A stretch of 64,000 nt of DNA from Flavobacterium sp. 245 (lineage in GTDB: Bacteria; Bacteroidota; Bacteroidia; Flavobacteriales; Flavobacteriaceae). Below, one piece after another: positions 18,609 to 27,432 of the stretch. A program made the position numbers and the translations under genes. Under the pieces are notes generated by a model. It made no database searches. It saw only the letters and a list, made by a program, of their open reading frames with translations, and was not told where the DNA came from. The DNA lies in the NCBI RefSeq assembly GCF_004362055.1, contig NZ_SNXB01000004.1, positions 62,001 through 126,000 of the forward strand. The letters run 5' to 3'. Position 1 is the stretch's first letter. Each line of letters begins with the position of its first letter.

Positions 18609-21311
18609 ATGAAAAAAATTGCATTACTCGTATTTCTATTTAATACGATGTTTCTTTTTGCTCAAAAAGAAGTCTCGGGCGTCGTCAAAGACAAAACAGG
18701 TACACCTTTGCCAGGAGTAAATGTAGTCGAGAAAGGAACTTCAAATGGTGTCTCAACCGATTTTGAAGGCGGTTATAAAATTAAAGTTAAAGAAGGTGCA
18801 ACCCTAATTTTTAGCTATGTAGGGTTTTCTACAGTTGAAAAATCAGCATCGGGAGATAAAGTTGATATCAGTTTAGATGAAAGCGGCGGTCAAGTTTTAA
18901 GTGATGTTGTCGTTGTAGGTTCCAGAAGCACTAAAAGAACCGTCGTAAATTCAGCGGTTCCTATTGACGTAATCAATGTCAAAGATGTTACCACACAAAG
19001 CGGTAAAATCGAAATTAATCAGCTGCTTCAATATGTTGCTCCCTCATTTAATGCCAATAAACAATCGGGTTCTGATGGTGCCGATCACGTTGACCCAGCT
19101 TCTTTAAGAGGAATGGGACCTGACCAGACTTTGGTCTTAATTAATGGAAAAAGAAGACACCAGTCCTCTCTTATTAATTTATTTGGAACACGCGGACGTG
19201 GAAATACAGGAACAGATTTAAATGCAATTCCGGCAGCTTCAATCAAAAGAATTGAGATTTTAAGAGATGGTGCTGCAGCACAATACGGTTCTGATGCCAT
19301 TGCTGGAGTAATTAATATTATAACGAATGATGTCGTAGACGAATTTACCGGATCTGTTACTTATGGTGTTTTTAATACAGATGCAAAAGGTGAATTTCCT
19401 GTAGGAACAGCCAATACAAAAGGATTTAGATTAGATCAACACGGTAATGGAAATTCATTTGGAAAGGATCAGGATTTTGATGGAGGATCTGTTCAAATAG
19501 CAGCCAATTATGGAACAAAGATTGGAACCAAAGGCGGTTATGTGAATGTCACAGGAGAATTTTTAAATAAAAATAAAACACTAAGACCAGGTTTTGATTT
19601 TAGAAAAGGATTTGGAGAGGCTGAAATTCAAGGTGTCAATTTATTCGTGAATCTTGCTATTCCGATAGCTGATAAAACTGAATTTTATGCTTTTGGAGGA
19701 AGTAATTTCAGAGATACAGATGCTTATGCTTTTACAAGAAATGACGGAGAAAGAGTTGTTGAAGCTATATATCCTGGAGGATATACACCAAGAATTACAT
19801 CTAAAATAAATGATAATTCGATTGCTGCAGGAATAAGAACAGAATCTGGCGGAGGCTGGAAATGGGATTTTAGTAATACTTTGGGGAAAAACAAATTTCA
19901 TTACGACATAAAAGGAACCATCAACGCATCACTTGAAGAAAAATCTCCACTGGAGTTTGATGCCGGAGGCCATAGTTTGCTTCAAAATACTACAAATTTA
20001 GATGTTTCAAAAAACTACGACAGTATTCTTGACGGCTTTAATATAGCCTTTGGAACAGAATTCAGAGTAGAACAGTTTGAAATTTTTGCTGGCGAAGAAG
20101 GTTCTTATGCAACCTACGATACAAATGGAGTTCCAATTACAGATCCAACCACTCAAAGCGCTCCAATTGATCCAGTTTCTGGAGAGCCAAGACCTGGAGG
20201 ATCTCAAGGTTTTCCTGGATACAGTCCACTAAATGAAGTAAATAAAACTCGTACTAACTTCTCACTATACACTGATGCCGAATTAGATGTTACGCAAGCC
20301 TGGATGGTTAGTGGAGCCGTTCGTTTTGAAAATTACAGCGATTTTGGAAGCACAGTTAATGGTAAATTAGCTTCAAGGCTAAAAATCACAGATCACTTAA
20401 ACTTAAGAGGTTCTGTAAGCACGGGTTTCCGTGCACCATCATTAGCTCAAATTTATTATAATTTACGTTTTACCAATTTTAGTTCAGCAGGCGCTACAGA
20501 AGTTCTATTAGCCTCAAATGACAGTGAAATAACAAGAGCTTTTGGAATTCAAAAATTAAACGAAGAAAAGGCGATAAACGCCTCATTAGGATTTACTGCT
20601 AACTATGGCGATTTTACAGCAACTGTAGATGGTTATTTAATTAATGTAAAAGACAGAATCGTATTAACAGGTTATTTTGATGCATCTGCATTACCAGGAA
20701 ATATAGATAAAGCTCAGTTTTTTGTCAATGGCGTAGATACTAAAACGAAAGGTCTGGATATTGTTTTAGCATGGAAAAAAACAATAAACGAGAACCGACT
20801 TAGTGCAACTCTTATTGGAAATATAAATGATATGAAAATCGACAAAGTAAATAATGGAACTTTAGACGAAAAAACATTTTTTGGAGAGCGTGATAAAGCA
20901 TTTTTACTAGCTTCAGCTCCACCAAACAAATTCGGCCTTAACCTTAATTACGGAAGAAAATGGTTTGATGCTGGACTTGCTTTTACAAGATTCAGCGAAG
21001 TAAAACTTTTAGATTATCAAATGGATGAAGATCCGGAGGACTACAGAACTTCGCCAGATGAAACTGATGCAGAGGTTTTTGCTAACCAAAAGAGAGCTGC
21101 TACAGACACTTATGGTGCAAAAATTGTAACCGATTTAACTTTCGGATTTAAAGTTTCTAAATCTACTAAAATTAGCATTGGAGCAAATAACTTATTGAAT
21201 ATCTATCCTGATCAACAAGACGATTGGGTTGAAGCTGGAGGATATTGGGATGCTGTACAAATGGGTTTCAGCGGTGCTTACTACTATGCGAGACTTGGGT
21301 TTAATTTTTAA
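18609..21311 (+). CDS. TonB-dependent receptor with N-terminal carboxypeptidase-regulatory-like domain
   Basis: This 900-residue outer-membrane protein has a signal peptide (ending near MFLFAQ), a CarboxypepD_reg-like domain at about 20-100 (GVVKDKTGTPLPGVNV), a plug domain at about 110-230 (LRGMGPDQTLVLINGKRR, IEILRDGAAAQYGSDAIAG) and a 22-strand-type barrel ending in the aromatic YARLGFNF. It has no SusD partner, and the gene is flanked by a terminator and a convergent gene, so it is a single transcript. The layout resembles siderophore or vitamin receptors more than SusC, which is larger; the ligand cannot be told from sequence. Confidence 0.9.
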   Translation: MKKIALLVFLFNTMFLFAQKEVSGVVKDKTGTPLPGVNVVEKGTSNGVSTDFEGGYKIKVKEGATLIFSYVGFSTVEKSASGDKVDISLDESGGQVLSDVVVVGSRSTKRTVVNSAVPIDVINVKDVTTQSGKIEINQLLQYVAPSFNANKQSGSDGADHVDPASLRGMGPDQTLVLINGKRRHQSSLINLFGTRGRGNTGTDLNAIPAASIKRIEILRDGAAAQYGSDAIAGVINIITNDVVDEFTGSVTYGVFNTDAKGEFPVGTANTKGFRLDQHGNGNSFGKDQDFDGGSVQIAANYGTKIGTKGGYVNVTGEFLNKNKTLRPGFDFRKGFGEAEIQGVNLFVNLAIPIADKTEFYAFGGSNFRDTDAYAFTRNDGERVVEAIYPGGYTPRITSKINDNSIAAGIRTESGGGWKWDFSNTLGKNKFHYDIKGTINASLEEKSPLEFDAGGHSLLQNTTNLDVSKNYDSILDGFNIAFGTEFRVEQFEIFAGEEGSYATYDTNGVPITDPTTQSAPIDPVSGEPRPGGSQGFPGYSPLNEVNKTRTNFSLYTDAELDVTQAWMVSGAVRFENYSDFGSTVNGKLASRLKITDHLNLRGSVSTGFRAPSLAQIYYNLRFTNFSSAGATEVLLASNDSEITRAFGIQKLNEEKAINASLGFTANYGDFTATVDGYLINVKDRIVLTGYFDASALPGNIDKAQFFVNGVDTKTKGLDIVLAWKKTINENRLSATLIGNINDMKIDKVNNGTLDEKTFFGERDKAFLLASAPPNKFGLNLNYGRKWFDAGLAFTRFSEVKLLDYQMDEDPEDYRTSPDETDAEVFANQKRAATDTYGAKIVTDLTFGFKVSKSTKISIGANNLLNIYPDQQDDWVEAGGYWDAVQMGFSGAYYYARLGFNF

Positions 21312-21328
21312 TGGAACTTATCTAGATA

Positions 21329-21419
21329 TGTCATCCTGAGCGAAGTCGAAGGACAAACAAAAAGCTCCACAATACAAATTGCCAATCTTTGTGGAGCTTC
21401 TACTTCACTCAGCCTGACA
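21329..21419. repeat. Dispersed GCGAAGTCGAAG-type palindrome with inner hairpin
   Basis: The left arm TGTCATCCTGAGCGAAGTCG and its continuation (21329-21352) is matched by a diverged right arm at 21397-21419 (CTTCTACTTCACTCAGCCTG). Inside is a perfect ten-pair hairpin, AAGCTCCACA with TGTGGAGCTT (21362-21371 and 21390-21399). A second member lies at 48306-48371 and a half-copy at 23611-23636. Confidence 0.85.
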
Positions 21420-21434
21420 CTTAATAACACAAAA

Positions 21435-21461
21435 AAATCCTGAATCAAATGTTCAGGATTT
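21435..21461. terminator. Bidirectional terminator between convergent genes
   Basis: Ten-pair perfect stem AAATCCTGAA / TTCAGGATTT with A and T tracts on both sides, between the receptor gene and the convergent gene that ends at 21484. Confidence 0.9.
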
Positions 21462-21483
21462 TTTTTATCTTTTTCTGCAAAAA

Positions 21484-22647
21484 CTACAGTTTAAATTCTA
21501 ACGAATCTACTATTGCTTTTTCCTCGTCAGTGGCTGTAAATCCTGATACTTCCCAATATTTTGTCAACACTTTATTCTTTTTATTGAAAAGTGATTTTTC
21601 TTTAAAAACATCACTTTCTTTATAAGTAAAATTTTGTTTGTTGAAATGCGTGGTAACAAAACAATTTCGAACCTGAATATTTTTAATGTGATCTTTTGAA
21701 ATGAGATCATAAGCAATTTCTTCATTTGAACTAAGCAAATAATACTCTTCACCATTAATTCTATAATTTACTTTCACAATTGATCTCGTAACATTTTTTG
21801 AACCAATTTTTGTCTGCTCTTCAACTTGAAGCAAATTTTGAGGCGTAATTATAATGCTGAATTCAACAATTAACTTTTTTACAGGATCATATACAACCTC
21901 AAAAGTATCTAATGCCTTTTTTGATTTGTCCCGAGGCGTAATTGCCATCAAGTAATAATTTTTATTATTTGGATGTCCTCTTGTAATAAAATCGTATTCT
22001 TTTCTAGTTTTTGAATCCAAAAGTGGATCAAAATACTTAAGATTACAGTAATTTTCCATGATATTATTCAGATTATAACCTTTTAAATCAGCGCTGAGAT
22101 CAGTATCAAGAAGTCCGTATGACCGGTTTTGTTCCACTAACAATGTTGTAGTCGATTTTTTTTGATTACCCGTGAACTGAAAATTCACTAATCCGTCATT
22201 ATAATAAGAATATTTATTGTTAAGCATAAAAAACTCTCTCACAAACACTTTTAGTCGGTAAGAAGATGCTAATTTTTGCCTTGAATTTGCAACAATTTTT
22301 TGAAGGATTTTTTGCGGATTTTCTTTAGAGACTACAATCTCATCTAATTTAGTATTATTACTTTGAAGATAAACTACAAATAGATCTGGCTTTAGAGGTC
22401 CCCATCGAAGTGTTACTTTTTCATAATTTGTTTCAGTAACCTGAAGACTTGAAGATCCATTTAATACAAAAGTTACCTTGCCATCTTTATTGCTTATCAA
22501 TGTTTGCTTCGTTTTCATGATAAAAACAGTAGCATTTTCGATAGGCAATTGTGTTTCAATATCCTTAACCACAATTGAATACTCTGCATTTTGAGCAAAG
22601 ACGGCAATATTATACAATAAAATAAATAAAAGTACCAGTCTCCTCAT
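21484..22647 (-). CDS. Exported carboxypeptidase-regulatory-like domain protein
   Basis: This 387-residue protein has a signal peptide (MRRLVLLFILLYNIAVFAQ) followed by a CarboxypepD_reg-like beta-sandwich at about 20-95 (SIVVKDIETQLPIENATVF). The remaining 290 residues resemble the conserved extracellular part found in many Bacteroidota proteins of this kind (LQKIVANSRQKLASSYRLKV, then YYNDGLVNF). The biochemical function is unknown. It is a single gene, convergent with the TonB-dependent receptor; whether the two act together is not shown by the sequence. Confidence 0.75.
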   Translation of the reverse strand: MRRLVLLFILLYNIAVFAQNAEYSIVVKDIETQLPIENATVFIMKTKQTLISNKDGKVTFVLNGSSSLQVTETNYEKVTLRWGPLKPDLFVVYLQSNNTKLDEIVVSKENPQKILQKIVANSRQKLASSYRLKVFVREFFMLNNKYSYYNDGLVNFQFTGNQKKSTTTLLVEQNRSYGLLDTDLSADLKGYNLNNIMENYCNLKYFDPLLDSKTRKEYDFITRGHPNNKNYYLMAITPRDKSKKALDTFEVVYDPVKKLIVEFSIIITPQNLLQVEEQTKIGSKNVTRSIVKVNYRINGEEYYLLSSNEEIAYDLISKDHIKNIQVRNCFVTTHFNKQNFTYKESDVFKEKSLFNKKNKVLTKYWEVSGFTATDEEKAIVDSLEFKL

Positions 22648-22766
22648 AGGCTGTTATTAAATTTTCAACTAATGTATTAAATTATTAAATATAAATTAAC
22701 ATTTGTTCAACAAAACATTAAAAAACAATGCTATACGTAAGTTAACTCTTTAAAATTGGACAAAAA

Positions 22767-22793
22767 AAATCCTGAGCGTAATACTCAGGATTT
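22767..22793 (-). terminator. Terminator downstream of the ferredoxin gene
   Basis: Ten-pair stem AAATCCTGAG / CTCAGGATTT with a seven-base loop; the A-run at 22762-22769 gives the U-tract on the minus strand. Confidence 0.85.
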
Positions 22794-22814
22794 CAATATT
22801 TTAGTCACAAGAAA

Positions 22815-23165
22815 TTATTCGCCATGCAAAAACGCTTGTCTGTTCAACAAGGTTTCTTCATCTTCTACGTGGTTATCATCTGGCACACAGCAATCAACAG
22901 GACACACAGCTGCACATTGAGGTTCATCATGAAAACCTTTACATTCTGTACATTTTCCTGGAACAATGTAATAGATTTCGTCAGAAATTGGAGTTTGAGC
23001 ATCTTCAGCATCGACTTCAGTTCCGTCAGGTAAAATTACTTTCCCAGAAAGACTTGTTCCGTCTTTATATCTCCAATCATCTGCACCTTCATATATTGCC
23101 GTATTTGGGCATTCTGGTTCACAAGCCCCACAATTAATGCATTCGTCAGTTATAATAATTGCCAT
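22815..23165 (-). CDS. Ferredoxin with two [4Fe-4S] cluster motifs
   Basis: This 116-residue soluble electron carrier begins [20 protein letters not shown], giving the first CxxCxxCxxxCP motif. The second motif is [18 protein letters not shown], in which the third Cys is spaced by eight residues, as in Allochromatium-type 2[4Fe-4S] ferredoxins. An insert of about 35 residues between the motifs ([19 protein letters not shown]) is longer than in classical clostridial ferredoxins. It is divergent from the acyl-CoA reductase gene, and its redox partner is unknown. Confidence 0.92.
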   Translation of the reverse strand: MAIIITDECINCGACEPECPNTAIYEGADDWRYKDGTSLSGKVILPDGTEVDAEDAQTPISDEIYYIVPGKCTECKGFHDEPQCAAVCPVDCCVPDDNHVEDEETLLNRQAFLHGE

Positions 23166-23260
23166 CTTTTTTAGTCTTAAAGTTTTAAAGTCATAAAGTC
23201 AAAAGTGATAAAGTTTGAAAGTCTTGCGGTTTGAAAGTAAAAAGTATTAAAGTGTTTTCA

Positions 23261-23302
23261 ACTTTGGACTTTTGTCTTTCGACTTTGGACTTTTGTCTTT
23301 CG
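23261..23302 (+). repeat. Two 21-bp direct repeats in the ferredoxin / acyl-CoA reductase gap
   Basis: The unit ACTTTGGACTTTTGTCTTTC plus G occurs twice without interruption (23261-23281 and 23282-23302), followed by a partial third copy. The flank at 23175-23260 is rich in AAAGT/TAAAG words complementary to these units (AAAGTCAAAAGT against ACTTTTGTCTTT). Confidence 0.9.
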
Positions 23303-23323
23303 ACTTATTTATCCTTATTTTTG
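23292..23323 (+). promoter_or_regulatory. Promoter of the acyl-CoA reductase gene
   Basis: TTTG at 23292-23295, a 20-base spacer and TATTTTTG at 23316-23323 match the Bacteroidota -33/-7 consensus. The predicted start would lie about 30 bases before the ATG. The -33 box is inside the second 21-bp repeat, so the first repeat offers a spare TTTG. Confidence 0.65.
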
Positions 23324-23361
23324 TGCAAAATTACAATCAAAACAATTCATAAGCAAACATT

Positions 23362-24435
23362 ATGACATTAGAAACAAAAAAAAGTGTTTTTGTTGAATTA
23401 GGAAATTTTTTAAGTCAGTTTTCTGAAAAGGAATCCGTTAAAAAATCGGACGTATTATATAACGATATTTTTTTCGATGATTTTCAAAGCCTGATTCAAT
23501 TATCACAATCTCATAATGGCTGGTACACCCCTGAACAGGTTTACTTTGCAATACAGTCATGGGCAGAAGCTTTAACAGCAGAAAATATTGAAAAATGGCT
23601 TTCAAAATATTCCTTCGACTTCGCTCAGAATGACAGGAACGAAAAAACCGTTGCTTTGATTTTAGCCGGAAATATTCCGTTAGTTGGATTTCATGATTTC
23701 TTATCGGTATTAATAACTGGGAATAAAGCACTTATCAAAACTTCATCAAACGATCAGCATTTGCTGCCATTTTTGGCAAAATATTTAATTGCAGTTGATG
23801 AAAATCTGAAAGATAAAATCAATTTCGTTGAAGGAAAACTTGAAAATTTTGATGCTGTAATTGCAACCGGAAGCAATAATACTTCTCGTTATTTTGAATA
23901 TTATTTTAAAGATAAACCTTCGATCATAAGAAAAAACAGAAATTCGGTTGCTGTTTTAAACGGAAATGAATCTAAAGAAGAATTAGAAAATTTAGGCGAA
24001 GATATTTTTCGTTATTTCGGATTAGGATGCCGAAATGTTTCTAAACTTTTTGTTCCAAGCGGCTATTCTTTTGATGGATTTTTTGAAGCAATGTTCAAAT
24101 ATCAGGATGTTATTCATTATGAAAAATACGCTAATAATTATGACTATAATAAAGCTGTATTTTTAATGAGCAACTTTAAATTATTAGACAACGGATTTTT
24201 GACTATTAAAGAAGATTCGAGCTATGCCTCTCCTATTTCGAGTGTTTTTTATGAGTTTTATGAAAATATTGACGATTTAAAAGCGCGTCTTGAAGCTGAT
24301 TCTGAACAAATTCAGTGCATCGTAAGCAGCGATTTAATTCAAAACAGTATTCAATTTGGCCAGACGCAAAATCCGCAATTGTGGGATTACGCAGATAACG
24401 TTGATACTATAACGTTTTTGTTAACAACAAAGTAA
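23362..24435 (+). CDS. LuxC-like acyl-CoA reductase family protein
   Basis: This 357-residue protein of the aldehyde-dehydrogenase fold is related to LuxC/acyl-CoA reductases. Visible marks are ALILAGNIPLVGFHDFLSVL (nucleotide-binding region), ATGSNNTSRYFEYYF, IIRKNRNSVAVLNG and the probable active-site Cys in FGLGCRNVSKLFVP. It would reduce an acyl-CoA or related thioester with NADPH; the real substrate in Bacteroidota is not known. Residues 84-93 (SFDFAQNDRN) are encoded by half of a dispersed palindrome (see the repeat inside this gene). It lies upstream of serC and serA on the same strand but has its own promoter. Confidence 0.8.
   Translation: MTLETKKSVFVELGNFLSQFSEKESVKKSDVLYNDIFFDDFQSLIQLSQSHNGWYTPEQVYFAIQSWAEALTAENIEKWLSKYSFDFAQNDRNEKTVALILAGNIPLVGFHDFLSVLITGNKALIKTSSNDQHLLPFLAKYLIAVDENLKDKINFVEGKLENFDAVIATGSNNTSRYFEYYFKDKPSIIRKNRNSVAVLNGNESKEELENLGEDIFRYFGLGCRNVSKLFVPSGYSFDGFFEAMFKYQDVIHYEKYANNYDYNKAVFLMSNFKLLDNGFLTIKEDSSYASPISSVFYEFYENIDDLKARLEADSEQIQCIVSSDLIQNSIQFGQTQNPQLWDYADNVDTITFLLTTK
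23611..23636 (+). repeat. Half-palindrome of the GCGAAGTCGAAG family inside a coding region
   Basis: CCTTCGACTTCGCTCAGAAT followed by GACAG is the right-arm sequence seen at 48350-48371 and, diverged, at 21397-21419. Here it is translated in frame as SFDFAQND within the acyl-CoA reductase. Confidence 0.85.
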
Positions 24436-24528
24436 AAATATGTTTAATTATTTCGAATAATTTATCGCTTTTTCAGCTCCTATTGCCGAAATTTGCGTCT
24501 TTAAAATTTTCGACTATTAACAACAACC

Positions 24529-25599
24529 ATGAAAAAACACAACTACAGCGCAGGACCAAGTATTTTACCTCAGGAAGTTTTTGAGAAGGCATCAAAAGCA
24601 ATTTTAAATTTTAATGATACAGGATTATCTATCCTTGAAATTTCGCACCGAAGCAAAGAGTTCGTTGCTGTTATGGAAGAGGCACGATCCCTTGCATTAG
24701 AATTATTAGGACTTCAAGGAAAAGGATATCAAGCTTTATTTTTACAAGGTGGTGCAAGTACAGCATTCTTAATGGCTCCTTACAACCTGATGAAAGAAAA
24801 CGGAAAAGCGGCTTATTTAGATTCAGGTACATGGGCAACTGCTGCAATAAAAGAAGCTAAATATTTTGGAGAAACTGTTGTTGTAGCTTCTTCAAAAGAA
24901 GAAAATTACAACCATATTCCAAAAGGGTACGAAATACCAAGTGATGCAGATTATTTTCACTGTACAAGTAACAATACCATTTTTGGAACTCAAATGAAAG
25001 AATTCCCAGCAACTAACATTCCTGTTGTTTGCGACATGAGTTCTGATATTTTTTCACGTGAATTAGATTTCTCTAAATTTGATTTAATCTATGCCGGAGC
25101 TCAAAAAAATATGGGACCTGCGGGAACTACTTTGGTAGTAATCAAAGAAGATATTCTAGGTAAAAACGGAAAAGAAATTCCAAGTATGTTAGATTATGCA
25201 AAACACATTAAAGGTGAAAGTATGTATAATACTCCTCCAGTTTTTGCTGTTTATGTTTCTTTATTGACTTTACAATGGATTAAAGAAAAAGGTGGAATCG
25301 CTGCTGTTGAGAAATTAAACGACGCAAAAGCAGATTTACTGTATGCTGAAATCGACAGAAACCCATTATTTAAAGGTGCTGCTGCAGTAGAAGATCGTTC
25401 TAAAATGAACGTTACTTTTTTATTAAGCAACCCAGATCATACTGCCGTTTTTGATGCTGCATGGAAAGAAGCTGGAATTTCTGGAATCCCAGGACACCGT
25501 TCTGTGGGTGGCTACAGAGCTTCTATTTACAACGCTATGCCTATCGAAAGTGTTCAGGTTTTAGTTGATGTAATGAAAGCATTGGAAAGTAAAGTTTAA
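24529..25599 (+). CDS. serC: Phosphoserine aminotransferase
   Basis: This 356-residue PLP enzyme converts 3-phosphohydroxypyruvate and glutamate to phosphoserine and 2-oxoglutarate in serine synthesis. It starts with the family hallmark HNYSAGPSILP and contains ISHRSKEF, FLQGGASTAF (phosphate-binding), CDMSSDIFSR and the Schiff-base lysine in YAGAQKNMGPAG, and ends with the substrate-binding GHRSVGGYRASIYNA. It is followed by serA after a 214-base repetitive gap. Confidence 0.97.
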   Translation: MKKHNYSAGPSILPQEVFEKASKAILNFNDTGLSILEISHRSKEFVAVMEEARSLALELLGLQGKGYQALFLQGGASTAFLMAPYNLMKENGKAAYLDSGTWATAAIKEAKYFGETVVVASSKEENYNHIPKGYEIPSDADYFHCTSNNTIFGTQMKEFPATNIPVVCDMSSDIFSRELDFSKFDLIYAGAQKNMGPAGTTLVVIKEDILGKNGKEIPSMLDYAKHIKGESMYNTPPVFAVYVSLLTLQWIKEKGGIAAVEKLNDAKADLLYAEIDRNPLFKGAAAVEDRSKMNVTFLLSNPDHTAVFDAAWKEAGISGIPGHRSVGGYRASIYNAMPIESVQVLVDVMKALESKV

Positions 25600-25605
25600 T
25601 CGTTT

Positions 25606-25800
25606 TTTTCGGTTAATCGTTTATACGTTTAATCGTTAATGTGATTAACTGTTAATTCGTTTAATTGTTCATTTGATTAAATGTTTAACGGTAAAGCATT
25701 TCCTTTAAAAAGTTCAAAAAAGAAAAAAATAATAGTTGGTTCATCGATTAAACAATTAAACGTATATACGATTAAACAGTTAAACGATTAACCAAATAAA
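25606..25800. repeat. Simple-word inverted repeat between serC and serA
   Basis: The left half reiterates variants of GTTTAATCG (for example GGTTAATCGTTTATACG) and the right half reiterates their complement (CGATTAAACAGTTAAACG). The ends match over GGTTAATCGTTTA and TAAACGATTAACC. The whole gap is therefore an imperfect palindrome of about 190 bases. No reading frame or promoter is evident in it. Confidence 0.75.
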
Positions 25801-25813
25801 CAATAAACACACA

Positions 25814-26764
25814 ATGAAAGTATTAGCAAATGACGGAATTTCTAAAAGTGGAATTCTAGCCTTAGAAAAAGGTGGATTTGAAGTTATAACTACAAAAGTA
25901 GCTCAAGAACAAGTAGCTAACTTTATTAATGAAAATAACGTAGACGTAATTTTAGTGCGCAGCGCAACTAAAGTTCGTAAAGATATTATCGACGCGTGTC
26001 CTGGTATCAAAATCATCGGTCGCGGTGGTGTTGGTATGGACAATATCGATGTTGATTATGCTAAAAGCAAAGGAATTCATGTAATCAATACTCCTGCTTC
26101 ATCATCAGAATCTGTTGCTGAATTGGTATTTGGACACTTATTTTCTGGTGTTCGTTTCTTACATGATTCTAACAGAAATATGCCTCTTGAAGGAGATTCA
26201 AACTTCGATGGCTTGAAAAAAGCTTACGCAAACGGAACTGAATTAAGAGGTAAAACTCTTGGTATCGTTGGTATCGGACGTATCGGTCAGGCAACTGCAA
26301 AAATGGCGCTTGGTTTAGGTATGAAAGTTATCGCCGCGGATAGTTTTATTCCGCAGGTAGATGTAAAAGTGGAGTTTTTTGACGGACAATCTATTACAAC
26401 TACAATTGTTTCTCAATCATTAGAATCTTTATTTAAAGAAGCTGATTTCATTACATTGCACGTTCCTGCTCAAGATGGTTACATTATTGGAGAAAAAGAA
26501 TTTGAAATTTTGAAAGACGGAGTTGGAATCGTAAACTGTGCTCGTGGTGGAGTTATTGATGAGGTAGCTTTAGTAAAAGCTTTAGATTCAGGAAAAGTTG
26601 CTTTTGCTGGGTTAGATGTTTTCGAAAGCGAACCAAAACCAGAAATGGCAATCTTAATGCACTCTAAAATTTCATTGACACCTCACATTGGTGCTGCTAC
26701 TGGAGAAGCACAAGACAGAATTGGAACAGAATTAGCTTCACAAATTATTACTTTGTTGAGCTAA
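25814..26764 (+). CDS. serA: D-3-phosphoglycerate dehydrogenase, short form
   Basis: This 316-residue NAD-dependent 2-hydroxyacid dehydrogenase oxidises 3-phosphoglycerate, the first step of serine synthesis. Visible marks are IIGRGGVGMDNID, the Rossmann motif GIVGIGRIGQATA, ARGGVIDEVAL (catalytic Arg), LDVFESEP (Glu) and LTPHIGAAT (His). It ends right after the catalytic domains, so it lacks the C-terminal ACT domain that lets longer SerA proteins respond to L-serine. It lies downstream of serC; serB is not in the window. Confidence 0.93.
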   Translation: MKVLANDGISKSGILALEKGGFEVITTKVAQEQVANFINENNVDVILVRSATKVRKDIIDACPGIKIIGRGGVGMDNIDVDYAKSKGIHVINTPASSSESVAELVFGHLFSGVRFLHDSNRNMPLEGDSNFDGLKKAYANGTELRGKTLGIVGIGRIGQATAKMALGLGMKVIAADSFIPQVDVKVEFFDGQSITTTIVSQSLESLFKEADFITLHVPAQDGYIIGEKEFEILKDGVGIVNCARGGVIDEVALVKALDSGKVAFAGLDVFESEPKPEMAILMHSKISLTPHIGAATGEAQDRIGTELASQIITLLS

Positions 26765-26788
26765 GCAATCAAAAAATAGATTAACTTT

Positions 26789-26830
26789 AAAGGGATTTAT
26801 TACAGTTTTGTAGTAAATCCCTTTCTTTTT
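26789..26830 (+). terminator. Terminator of serA
   Basis: A 15-pair stem, AAAGGGATTTATTAC with GTAGTAAATCCCTTT (one G-U pair), encloses AGTTTT and is followed by a T-rich tail. Confidence 0.88.
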
Positions 26831-26840
26831 GTTAATTTTG
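26807..26840 (+). promoter_or_regulatory. Promoter of the DUF937 gene, overlapping the serA terminator
   Basis: TAATTTTG at 26833-26840 fits the -7 consensus. TTTG at 26807-26810 (22-base spacer) could be the -33 box and lies in the terminator loop. The start would be about 20 bases before the ATG. Confidence 0.5.
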
Positions 26841-26866
26841 GTGTCTAATCTAAAACTTTTAAAATC

Positions 26867-27430
26867 ATGTTTGAACAATTAACACAATTAGTACAGCAAT
26901 ACGGTGGTGATGCCGTTGTAAACAATTCTGCTGTCCCGAATGAGCATAACGAAGCAGTATTAAGCGAAACTAGTAATTCAATTTTTGCAGGATTACAAAA
27001 AATTGTTTCTGAAGGCGGTACGGAGCAAATTGCCGGATTATTTAATGGAAATTCAGCTATCGACAGTTCAAATCCTGTGGTACAGCAAATACAACAGCAA
27101 TTGAGTGGCAATCTTGGTGAAAAGTTTGGACTTAGCAGTGCAGATTCCAGCGGCGTGGCTTCTAATTTGATTCCGCAGATTTTAGGTTCATTAGTTAATA
27201 AAGCAAAAGACCCAAATGATAGTAGTTTTCAGATTTCAGATATCATCAATTCGATTTCCGGAAACAGCGGACAAGCATCTGGAATTATGGATACTATTTC
27301 GAAATACGGAATGCAATTTGGCCTTGACCAAAACAGCGATGGAAAAGTAGATGTTGCTGATGTATTAGTAGTTACTAAAAGCAAAGGTGGCATTTCTGGT
27401 TTTATAGGGAAACTTTTTGGAAGTAAATAA
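26867..27430 (+). CDS. DUF937-family protein with an EF-hand-like motif
   Basis: This 187-residue protein without a signal peptide has the DUF937 pattern of helices rich in Gln, Ser and Gly (GLQKIVSEGGTEQIAGLF, SNLIPQILGSLVNKA). Near the C-terminus DQNSDGKVDVADVL is a dockerin/EF-hand-like calcium loop, followed by a glycine-rich end (GGISGFIGKLFGSK). No function is known for the family. It is a single gene between two terminators. Confidence 0.8.
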   Translation: MFEQLTQLVQQYGGDAVVNNSAVPNEHNEAVLSETSNSIFAGLQKIVSEGGTEQIAGLFNGNSAIDSSNPVVQQIQQQLSGNLGEKFGLSSADSSGVASNLIPQILGSLVNKAKDPNDSSFQISDIINSISGNSGQASGIMDTISKYGMQFGLDQNSDGKVDVADVLVVTKSKGGISGFIGKLFGSK

Positions 27431-27432
27431 AG

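Noticed and set aside
23261-23302. CRISPR-like direct repeats
   Set aside because: Only two adjacent 21-bp units without spacers.
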